Assembly (NCBI GenBank): GCA_946481695.1 | Contig: CAMLON010000026.1 | Span: 1-21,681 of the forward strand | Length of the DNA stretch: 21,681 nucleotides | DNA from: an uncultured Bartonella sp. | Lineage (GTDB): Bacteria > Pseudomonadota > Alphaproteobacteria > Rhizobiales > Rhizobiaceae | Direction of reading: 5' to 3' | Part shown: positions 15,416 to 21,681 of the stretch, in pieces | How the letters are laid out: every line of letters starts with the position of its first letter | How positions within the stretch are numbered: the stretch's first letter is position 1 | Translations under genes and position numbers: made by a program | Notes under the pieces: model-generated | The model's database searches: none | What the model saw: only the letters and a program-made list of their open reading frames with translations | What the model was told of the DNA's origin: nothing

Positions 15416-15824
15416 TTTTTAAAGGAAAACAGCAAGCCCCAAAGCAATTTACATGCCAGTTTCAAAAGTTTTTTAAAAAAACACTTGAACGACAAGTACG
15501 ATTTAGGGAATAAAACCGGCTTTGACGGTTTTAAAAAGGTAAAGCAGGAATGTGCCCGCAAAAGACATATTCGGCGGCATTTTTAATCGTGAGCGATCTT
15601 TTCTTGTGTCTCAAGGGTCAAGACAGCAAGATTCTGGTGAGTGTGTCATAGCAAGACAGTTTAAAGGCGCTGTCGATGACAACGGGTTGCTCTGTCCTTG
15701 GTTTTGCCTAAAACAACCATAGTGAGTGGAAAGAATTTGAGAAAAAACCTTTCGTTGAAATTTGAGTACGTTAAAAAAGCGGGTGGAGTCAGCTTTTTCA
15801 AACGCGTTCCGGAAAGCGGTTGAA
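15416..15824. other. Intergenic region before the gsi operon
   Basis: This gap of about 400 bp should carry the gsi promoter. A hairpin AAAACCG/CGGTTTT (15512-15518 and 15526-15532) could end the peptidase transcript, but its only T-run is inside the stem. Further right, AAGACAG occurs twice (near 15620 and 15653), and GACAG (15655-15659) pairs with CTGTC (15670-15674), a possible regulator site. No gene is seen. Confidence 0.45.
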
Positions 15825-17726
15825 ATGTCGGAAGAAAAGAGGTTGGTCAATTTGGATGCGCCGCTATTAAACGTAAAAGGCCTTGATGTCGATTTCAAAA
15901 CCGAAGACGGCAATTTCCGTGCGGTGAAGTCGCTTGATTTTTCGGTCAATGCCGGTGAAACATTGGCAATCGTGGGCGAAAGCGGCTCCGGAAAATCGGT
16001 TACGTCGCTCTCTATTATGCGCCTTATCGAATTCGGTGGTGGCAAGATTTCTTCCGGCGAGGTGCTTTTTAACGACAAGAGTGCTGTGCGCGATCTTACA
16101 AAGCTTTCTCAATCGCAAATGAATAGCGTTCGCGGCAAAAATATTGCGATGATTTTTCAGGAACCGATGACATCGCTCAATCCCGTCTTCACCATAGGCG
16201 ACCAGATTGGCGAGGCAATCCGTCTTCATCAGGGGGGTACACACAAGGAAGTGCGTCAGGAAGCGCTTGCCATGCTTGAAAAAGTGCGTATTCCCGATGC
16301 CAAGGGGCTCCTTGATCGCCACCCGCACCAGCTTTCGGGTGGTATGCGTCAAAGGGTGATGATTGCGATGGCACTTGCCTGTCGCCCGCAACTTCTTATT
16401 GCCGACGAGCCGACAACCGCACTTGACGTGACAATTCAAGCGCAGATTTTACGCCTTATCCGCATGTTGCAGGACGAGCTTGGCATGGGCGTGGTCTTTA
16501 TCACCCATGATATGGGGGTCGTTGCAGAGGTTGCCGACCGCGTGCTTGTGATGTGCCGTGGCGACAAGATCGAAGAAGGCACGTCGAACGAAATTTTCAA
16601 GCACCCACAAGCACCTTATACTCAAGCCCTGCTTGCCGCAGTTCCCCAACTTGGCGCACTCGCCAATGAAAAATTGCCACGTCCTTTCGATATACGCTCA
16701 CCCGGTAAAGATGCGGTTGAAGCTTTGCCGCAGGATACAGTAAAGCTTGATGATATTGTGCTTGATGTCAAGAAACTCGTAACCCGTTACGATGTCAAAA
16801 AGAACTTTTTCGGCAAAGTGACAGGGCGGGTTCATGCTGCCGAGCAGGTGAGCTTTTCCATTAAAGCCGGTGAAACGCTGGCACTTGTCGGTGAAAGCGG
16901 TTGCGGCAAATCCACTGTCGGGCGCACGATCATGCAATTGACCGAACCGCGGAGCGGTGAAATTCTGCTTCACGGGCGCGACATTTTAAAAATGGATAAT
17001 GCCGAGCGCCACAAGATACGCCAGAACATCCAATATGTGTTTCAGGATCCGTTCGCCTCGCTTGATCCGCGCTTGACTGTCGGCTTTTCGATTGCCGAAC
17101 CCTTGTTGACTCATAAACTCGTTCCCTCAAACAAGGTTGACGAGCGCGTTCAGGAATTGTTGCAGGCGGTCGGCCTGCCGCCACATGTAGCACGCCGTTA
17201 CCCGCATGAATTTTCCGGCGGCCAGCGGCAGCGTCTGTGTATTGCCCGCGCATTGGCCTGCGGGCCGGAGCTCCTCATTGCCGACGAGGCGGTGGCAGCC
17301 CTTGATGTTTCCATTCAGGCGCAAATCGTCAATCTGCTGATGGACTTGCAAAGAAAATTGGGTCTATCCTATCTTTTTATCAGCCATGATATGGCTGTGG
17401 TGGAGCGTATCAGTCACCGTGTGGCGGTGATGTATCTTGGCCAGATTGTCGAAATCGGTCCAAGGCAGGCAGTGTTCAATCATCCGCTTCACCCTTATAC
17501 GCAGCGTTTGCTTGCCGCCGTACCGATAGCCGATCCGGCACGCCGTTTTGTCGAGCGGCCGCTCATTGAAGGGGAAGTGCCAAGCCCTGTACGGGCACCT
17601 GGCGATGAACCTTTGGTCGAGCCGCTCGTTGAAGTAGAGCCGGAACATTTTGTTGCCTGTCATCCGGTGGGCATTTTTGAACGCGTTGAACAATCGGGTC
17701 TATTGTTTGAAGGAGAGGGAAAATGA
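15825..17726 (+). CDS. gsiA: Glutathione/peptide importer ATPase with two nucleotide-binding domains
   Basis: A 633-residue fused ATPase that powers a peptide-family ABC importer, called GsiA for glutathione. The first ATPase half has Walker A GESGSGKS (residues 51-58), signature LSGGMRQR and Walker B LLIADEPTTALD. The second half has GESGCGKST, signature FSGGQRQR and LLIADEAVAALD. The stretch SYLFISHDMAVVERISHRVA, followed by VMYLGQIVEIGP, is nearly the same as I recall in E. coli GsiA, which also has the DEAV form of Walker B. E. coli GsiA is of similar length (about 620). A TTG 63 bp upstream is in frame. I chose the ATG at 15825, where the MSEEKRLV leader begins. Its last four bases (ATGA) overlap the start of the first gsiB, showing translational coupling. 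Confidence 0.92.
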   Translation: MSEEKRLVNLDAPLLNVKGLDVDFKTEDGNFRAVKSLDFSVNAGETLAIVGESGSGKSVTSLSIMRLIEFGGGKISSGEVLFNDKSAVRDLTKLSQSQMNSVRGKNIAMIFQEPMTSLNPVFTIGDQIGEAIRLHQGGTHKEVRQEALAMLEKVRIPDAKGLLDRHPHQLSGGMRQRVMIAMALACRPQLLIADEPTTALDVTIQAQILRLIRMLQDELGMGVVFITHDMGVVAEVADRVLVMCRGDKIEEGTSNEIFKHPQAPYTQALLAAVPQLGALANEKLPRPFDIRSPGKDAVEALPQDTVKLDDIVLDVKKLVTRYDVKKNFFGKVTGRVHAAEQVSFSIKAGETLALVGESGCGKSTVGRTIMQLTEPRSGEILLHGRDILKMDNAERHKIRQNIQYVFQDPFASLDPRLTVGFSIAEPLLTHKLVPSNKVDERVQELLQAVGLPPHVARRYPHEFSGGQRQRLCIARALACGPELLIADEAVAALDVSIQAQIVNLLMDLQRKLGLSYLFISHDMAVVERISHRVAVMYLGQIVEIGPRQAVFNHPLHPYTQRLLAAVPIADPARRFVERPLIEGEVPSPVRAPGDEPLVEPLVEVEPEHFVACHPVGIFERVEQSGLLFEGEGK

Positions 17727-19255
17727 AGCTTGTTAAACGATATTTTGCAGCCGGACTGGTTTCGGTATTGGCAGCAATGCCGGTTTGGGCAGAAGCAAAA
17801 CCATTGGCTGTCGGTGTCGAATTCAACCTCACCAAACTTGACCCCACCAATATCAATGACACATTGACAATGACATCGCTGCGCACAGTCTATCAGGGGC
17901 TGTTGGGTTTCGACAAGGATTACAAGATTATTCCGCTTCTGGCCGAACGTTATGAAGCCTCTAGCGACGCCAAGGAATTTACCTTTTATTTGCGTAAAGG
18001 CGTCAAATTCCATGACGGCACGGATTTTAACGCCGAGGCAGTGAAATTCAATCTTGACCGTTTGGCCAATCCGGAAAACAAATTGTCGCGGCGGGTGTTG
18101 ATCTCGATGCTCGACCATGTCGACATTGTTGATGATTATACAATCAAAATTTATCTCAAAGAGCCTTACGGAGCGCTGCCTTCCTCGCTTGCCCATCCCG
18201 GCACAATGATGATTTCTCCGGCCGCGATCAAGAAATATGGTAAGGATATCGACCGTCATCCTGTCGGAACCGGACCGTTCAAATTCAAAAGCTGGAGCGG
18301 TGATATTTTCGAGGTGACAAAGAACGAAAATTATTGGGGTAAAGTTGCCGATGTCGATGGCGTTGTCATCCGCTCGGTTCCCGAAAGTGGCGCCCGTTTT
18401 GCCATGTTACAGGCCGGTGAATTGCAATTTGTTCCCGATTTTCCTTCCGAACTTGTCGAAGTTGCCAAAAAAATACCGACACTTGACGTGACAACAGCCC
18501 CGTCGATCTACGAATTCTACACGTCGATGAATGTCATGAAAAAACCCTTTGACGACATCAGGGTTCGCAAAGCCCTGAACTATGCCGTCAACAAGGAAGC
18601 TTTCTGCAAGGTCGTGTTGAACGGTTATTGTGAACCGGCAACATCGTCGATTCCGCCGCTATTGCGCTTTTATACCAATGTCGGGCAATATGAATATAAC
18701 CCTGAAAAAGCCAAACAATTGCTGGCCGAGGCAGGCTATGCAAACGGTTTTGAAACAGAGGTTTTTTCAAGAAACAGCACGGCCGTTATTCGTGCCATGC
18801 AGTTTTTGCAACAGGAACTTGCCAAGGTCAATGTCAAGGTTACGGTAACGCCGCTTGAAGCCGGTGTCGAGGCTGACCGCGTCTGGGGCGCCGAGACACC
18901 TGAAAAATCCGACGTGCAATTGCTTTATAGTGGCTGGTCGGCTTCAACGGGTGATGCCGATTATGGTCTTCGTCCGCTTTTTGCCAGCGAAAGCTTTCCG
19001 CCCAATCTTTATAACACCTCTTATTATAAAAATGAAAAGGTCGATCAGGCTCTCGCTGAAGGGGTAAAGACGGCTGATGATACAAAACGGGCGGAAGCTT
19101 ATAAAATTGTCCAGCAAACGGTGTTTGAAGATGCTCCGTGGATTTTCCTAGGTGAAAAGCAGAATATTTCTGTAAAAACCAAGAAATTGTCAGGCGTTTA
19201 TATGTTGCCGGATGGCGGTTTCTCGGTCGATGGCGCCAAATTTACCGGTGAATGA
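17723..19255 (+). CDS. gsiB: Glutathione/peptide-binding protein, first tandem copy
   Basis: A 510-residue periplasmic solute-binding protein of the peptide/nickel family (SBP_bac_5). It has a signal peptide with likely cleavage after VWA (residue 23) and no lipobox, so it should be soluble in the periplasm. Typical features are KLDPTNINDTLT near the mature N-terminus, LRKGVKFHDGTDFNAEAVKF, HPVGTGPFKF and KPFDDIRVRKALNYAVNKEA. SGWSASTGDADYGLRPLF, near the C-terminal end, closely follows the GWSASTGEADW of E. coli GsiB. The start overlaps gsiA by four bases and has GGAGAGGG upstream. The neighbouring paralogue is very similar. A tight hairpin with a T-run directly follows the stop codon. Glutathione specificity is inferred from the GsiA and GsiB similarity and was not shown here. 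Confidence 0.9.
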   Translation: MKLVKRYFAAGLVSVLAAMPVWAEAKPLAVGVEFNLTKLDPTNINDTLTMTSLRTVYQGLLGFDKDYKIIPLLAERYEASSDAKEFTFYLRKGVKFHDGTDFNAEAVKFNLDRLANPENKLSRRVLISMLDHVDIVDDYTIKIYLKEPYGALPSSLAHPGTMMISPAAIKKYGKDIDRHPVGTGPFKFKSWSGDIFEVTKNENYWGKVADVDGVVIRSVPESGARFAMLQAGELQFVPDFPSELVEVAKKIPTLDVTTAPSIYEFYTSMNVMKKPFDDIRVRKALNYAVNKEAFCKVVLNGYCEPATSSIPPLLRFYTNVGQYEYNPEKAKQLLAEAGYANGFETEVFSRNSTAVIRAMQFLQQELAKVNVKVTVTPLEAGVEADRVWGAETPEKSDVQLLYSGWSASTGDADYGLRPLFASESFPPNLYNTSYYKNEKVDQALAEGVKTADDTKRAEAYKIVQQTVFEDAPWIFLGEKQNISVKTKKLSGVYMLPDGGFSVDGAKFTGE

Positions 19256-19263
19256 CAATGAGG

Positions 19264-19287
19264 GTGGCAGCCTTGCTGCCACTTTTT
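19264..19287 (+). terminator. Intercistronic terminator/attenuator between the two gsiB genes
   Basis: GTGGCAG (19264-19270) and CTGCCAC (19276-19282) form a perfect 7-bp stem with the 5-base loop CCTTG, followed by five T. It starts 9 bp after the stop codon. In the middle of an operon, such a hairpin usually ends part of the transcripts and protects the upstream message, raising binding-protein output relative to the membrane parts. Confidence 0.88.
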
Positions 19288-19343
19288 GAAAACTTTTATC
19301 AACAAACCAATAAATCTCGACAAACCAACGAAATGGGTGATTG

Positions 19344-20873
19344 ATGTTGAATTTGAAACGATTGCTTGCCGCAGGGCTTATCTCTACCACCATGTTGATG
19401 CCGGCCTTTGCAGAAGCCAAAACGTTGACGGTTGCCGTCCCTGTCAATCTGACAAAACTCGACCCGACCAATATCAATGATACATTGACCATGACTTCGC
19501 TCCGGACGATTTATGAAGGCCTGTTGGGGTTCGACAAGGATTTGAAAATTGTACCGCTTCTGGCAGAACGTTATGAAGCCTCGGAAGACGCCAAAGAATT
19601 TACCTTCTATTTGCGTAAAGACGTAAAGTTCCATGACGGGACAGACTTTAACGCGCGAGCAGTCAAAATCAATCTTGAACGACTCGCCAATCCTGAAAAC
19701 AAATTGTCGCGTCGCGTTCTTGTCTCCATGCTCGATCATGTGGAAGTCGTGGATGACTATATGGTCAAGGTTATCCTCAAAGAACCCTATGGTGCTTTTC
19801 CTTCTTCCATGGCGCATACCGGAACCATGATGATTTCACCGGCGGCTATAGAAAAATATGGTCGCGATATTGACCGCCACCCTGTTGGTACCGGCCCGTT
19901 CATATTCAAGAACCGTTCAACCGACACATTTGAAGTCATAAAAAACGACCATTACTGGAATGGCACTGTCGGCGTTGATGGTGTCACCATCCGTTCGGTA
20001 CCGGAAAATGGTGCGCGTTTTGCCATGTTACAGGCGCAAGAAGTGCAATTTGTTCCCGATTTTCCGCCGGAACTTTTTGCCGTGGCACAAAAAATGCCCA
20101 ATCTGGTTGTGACCAAAGAACCGTCGATTTCCGAATATTATGTGGCAATCAACACAATGAAAAAACCGTTTGACGATGTGCGTGTGCGTCAGGCTATGAA
20201 TTATGCGGTTGATAAAAATGCTTTCTGCAAAGTTGTGATGAACGGGTTTTGCGAACCGGCGACTTCACCTATTCCGCCACTCCTGAAATATTACACCAAT
20301 GTCGGTGAGTATGAATATAATATCGAAAAAGCCAAACAGCTTTTGACAGAAGCCGGTTATCCGAATGGTTTCAATACCGAAATTTTCGGCAAAAACAGCA
20401 CCATGGTCATTCGCGGTTTGCAGTTTTTGCAACAACAACTGGCGGCGGTGAATATCAAAGTAAATGTTACACCGCTTGAAGCCGGTGTCGAGGCTGACCG
20501 CGTCTGGGGGGCAAGAACACCTGAAGAATCGACAGTGCAAATGCAGTTTGGCGGCTGGTCGGCATCAACCGCCGATGCCGATTACGGAATGCGCCCGCTG
20601 TTTTCTAGCGAAAGCTTTCCGCCCAATCTCTTCAATGTTGCCTATTATAAAAATGCCGAGGTCGACAAAGATCTTTCAGATGCGGTCAAAACGGCGGATG
20701 ACACAAAACGCGCCGAACTTTACGGCAAAGCACAAAAGATCATCTTTCAAGATGCACCATGGATATTCCTTGGACAGAAAGACGTGCTTTCCGGCAAAAC
20801 AAAGAACCTTGAAGGTGTTTACGCGTTGCCGGATGGCGGCTTTCTTTTGAAAGATGCAAAGTTTAGCGATTGA
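19344..20873 (+). CDS. gsiB: Glutathione/peptide-binding protein, second tandem copy
   Basis: A 509-residue paralogue of the preceding protein, roughly three quarters identical by eye over its length, with the same domain layout. Its signal peptide is likely cleaved after AFA (residue 23). It shares TKLDPTNINDTLTMTSLRT, LRKDVKFHDGTDFNARAVKI, KPFDDVRVRQAMNYAVDKNA and GGWSASTADADYGMRPLF. Differences near the N-terminus of the mature protein (VAVPVNL here, VGVEFNL in the first copy) and in the SEYYVAIN/YEFYTSMN segment may alter ligand choice. A TTG directly precedes the ATG in frame; the ATG at 19344 is used. It has GGGTGA just upstream. A second hairpin terminator follows its stop codon. The duplicate suggests a wider or two-level substrate range, which is inference. 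Confidence 0.9.
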   Translation: MLNLKRLLAAGLISTTMLMPAFAEAKTLTVAVPVNLTKLDPTNINDTLTMTSLRTIYEGLLGFDKDLKIVPLLAERYEASEDAKEFTFYLRKDVKFHDGTDFNARAVKINLERLANPENKLSRRVLVSMLDHVEVVDDYMVKVILKEPYGAFPSSMAHTGTMMISPAAIEKYGRDIDRHPVGTGPFIFKNRSTDTFEVIKNDHYWNGTVGVDGVTIRSVPENGARFAMLQAQEVQFVPDFPPELFAVAQKMPNLVVTKEPSISEYYVAINTMKKPFDDVRVRQAMNYAVDKNAFCKVVMNGFCEPATSPIPPLLKYYTNVGEYEYNIEKAKQLLTEAGYPNGFNTEIFGKNSTMVIRGLQFLQQQLAAVNIKVNVTPLEAGVEADRVWGARTPEESTVQMQFGGWSASTADADYGMRPLFSSESFPPNLFNVAYYKNAEVDKDLSDAVKTADDTKRAELYGKAQKIIFQDAPWIFLGQKDVLSGKTKNLEGVYALPDGGFLLKDAKFSD

Positions 20874-20892
20874 AATGGAGTTTTTTGAATTG

Positions 20893-20925
20893 AACCCGTG
20901 GTTAGCAATTGGAACACGGGTTTTT
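20893..20925 (+). terminator. Intercistronic terminator/attenuator before gsiC
   Basis: AACCCGTG (20893-20900) and CACGGGTT (20915-20922) form an 8-bp stem, and the second arm continues into a run of T to 20925. It starts 20 bp after the stop codon of the second gsiB gene. Because the permease gene follows on the same strand, partial termination with read-through is expected. Confidence 0.82.
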
Positions 20926-20948
20926 AAACTGGATAATAACGGAGAATA

Positions 20949-20964
20949 GGCGCGTGTTCGCGCC
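20949..20964 (+). promoter_or_regulatory. GC-rich hairpin upstream of gsiC
   Basis: GGCGCG (20949-20954) and CGCGCC (20959-20964) pair across a 4-base loop (TGTT), 26 bp before the permease start codon. It could stabilise the processed 5' end of the permease message or modulate translation. It is too compact to be chance GC content in this AT-leaning gap, but its role is unknown. Confidence 0.4.
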
Positions 20965-20990
20965 GTTCACTCTAAAGTTCGGGATTTTCG

Positions 20991-21681
20991 ATGTTTGCTT
21001 TTATTATCAAACGCCTGCTTTCCATCATACCGGTGATTTTTGTCATATCACTGATCGTATTCGGTTTTGTGCGGCTTTTGCCGGGCGATCCTGCCCGTCT
21101 TGCAGCCGGTGTTGATGCCGATGCGGAAACAGTGGAAGCCATGCGCTCGCAACTTGGGCTTGATCAGCCGATATGGGCGCAATATGTGACCTTTGTGGAA
21201 AACGCCGTTCATGGTGATTTTGGCGAATCCTTGAAAACCCGCAAACCCGTTTCCTCGGAAATTGGCGAACGTTTTATGCCAACTGTCTGGCTCACCGTTT
21301 TTTCGATGATCTGGTCAACCATATTGGGGCTACTCATCGGTGTTTTTTCGGCGGTCAAAAGAGGGCGTTGGCAGGATTATACCGGTATGGTTGTGGCCGT
21401 TTCAGGCATTTCATTTCCGGTCTTCTGGCTTGGCCTTCTCTTGATCAATCTCTTTTCTGTGCGCCTTGGCCTTCTTCCAACCGGCGGTTATGGAACGGCA
21501 CTTCATTTTATCATGCCATCATTTACACTCGGCGTCGGGGTTGCAGCTGTTATGGCACGGTTTTCGCGTTCGGCTTTTATCGAAATATCGCGTGAGGATT
21601 ATATCCGCACTGCTCGCGCCAAGGGTGTTCCCGAACGTCTGGTGACATGGAAACACACATTGCGCAATGCGCTTATTCCGG
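20991..21681 (+). CDS. gsiC: Glutathione/peptide importer inner-membrane permease, N-terminal part
   Basis: The frame runs from the ATG at 20991 off the window end (230 complete codons), so the gene is cut by the window and not broken. It is the first permease of a peptide-family importer. It begins MFAFIIKRLLSIIPVIFVIS, the usual first membrane helix of DppB/OppB/GsiC proteins. LLPGDPARLAAG and MRSQLGLDQP follow, both family hallmarks. Several membrane segments lie in the middle (TVWLTVFSMIWSTILG; MVVAVSGISFPVFWLGLLLI). The cytoplasmic coupling (EAA-type) loop is at the right edge (ARAKGVPERLVTWKHTLRNA). The ribosome site is weak (CGGGA). The second permease (gsiD) is expected next, outside the window. 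Confidence 0.92.
   Translation, partial: MFAFIIKRLLSIIPVIFVISLIVFGFVRLLPGDPARLAAGVDADAETVEAMRSQLGLDQPIWAQYVTFVENAVHGDFGESLKTRKPVSSEIGERFMPTVWLTVFSMIWSTILGLLIGVFSAVKRGRWQDYTGMVVAVSGISFPVFWLGLLLINLFSVRLGLLPTGGYGTALHFIMPSFTLGVGVAAVMARFSRSAFIEISREDYIRTARAKGVPERLVTWKHTLRNALIP

Noticed and set aside
17236..17320. Second ATPase half of gsiA with DEAVAALD as a broken Walker B
   Set aside because: The acidic residues and surrounding motif are intact, and E. coli GsiA as I recall it also has DEAV here, so it is a family feature and not a defect.

Overview
The window looks like chromosome from a mid-GC alphaproteobacterium (about mid-40s percent GC by eye), probably Hyphomicrobiales and perhaps a Bartonellaceae-like host-associated lineage. 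This rests on protein style, the regulator families and long AT-rich intergenic gaps. I cannot name the species from sequence alone. No rRNA, tRNA, CRISPR array, IS element or phage gene was recognised.

Region 1 (1-4033, minus strand) is a metal-uptake block. It holds the N-terminal end of a metallophore-type ABC transporter subunit, a TonB-dependent copper receptor of the OprC/NosA family with an unusual Met/Gly-rich insertion, and a small secreted His/Cys-rich protein resembling the DUF2946 group. The receptor keeps the complete Cys-x3-Met plus His-x-Met copper site. Region 2 (4541-8839) holds four stand-alone genes: a RibD-C/DHFR-like reductase (plus strand), and a classical SDR oxidoreductase, a LysR regulator and a GntR/FCD regulator (all minus strand). 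The gaps between them are 300-500 bp.

Region 3 (9059-13834, plus strand) is a 5-oxoproline (pyroglutamate) operon divergent from the GntR gene. Its genes are pxpA, a pxpB-pxpC fusion with a long charged linker and an 18-bp coding minisatellite, and a biotin carboxylase-BCCP fusion, followed by a strong terminator. Overlapping palindromes before pxpA are the obvious candidate operator.

Region 4 (13947-21681, plus strand) starts with a decayed DeoR-family regulator remnant. It continues with a self-processing P1/DmpA-type aminopeptidase and then a glutathione/peptide ABC importer: gsiA, two tandem gsiB paralogues and the start of gsiC, which runs off the window. Hairpin terminators after each gsiB suggest graded expression.

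Together regions 3 and 4 read as a scavenging module. Glutathione or small (gamma-glutamyl/pyroglutamyl) peptides are imported by Gsi, trimmed by the DmpA-like peptidase, and 5-oxoproline is hydrolysed to glutamate by PxpABC. The role of the biotin carboxylase is unexplained. The linkage is inference from gene order; the individual family calls are well supported.
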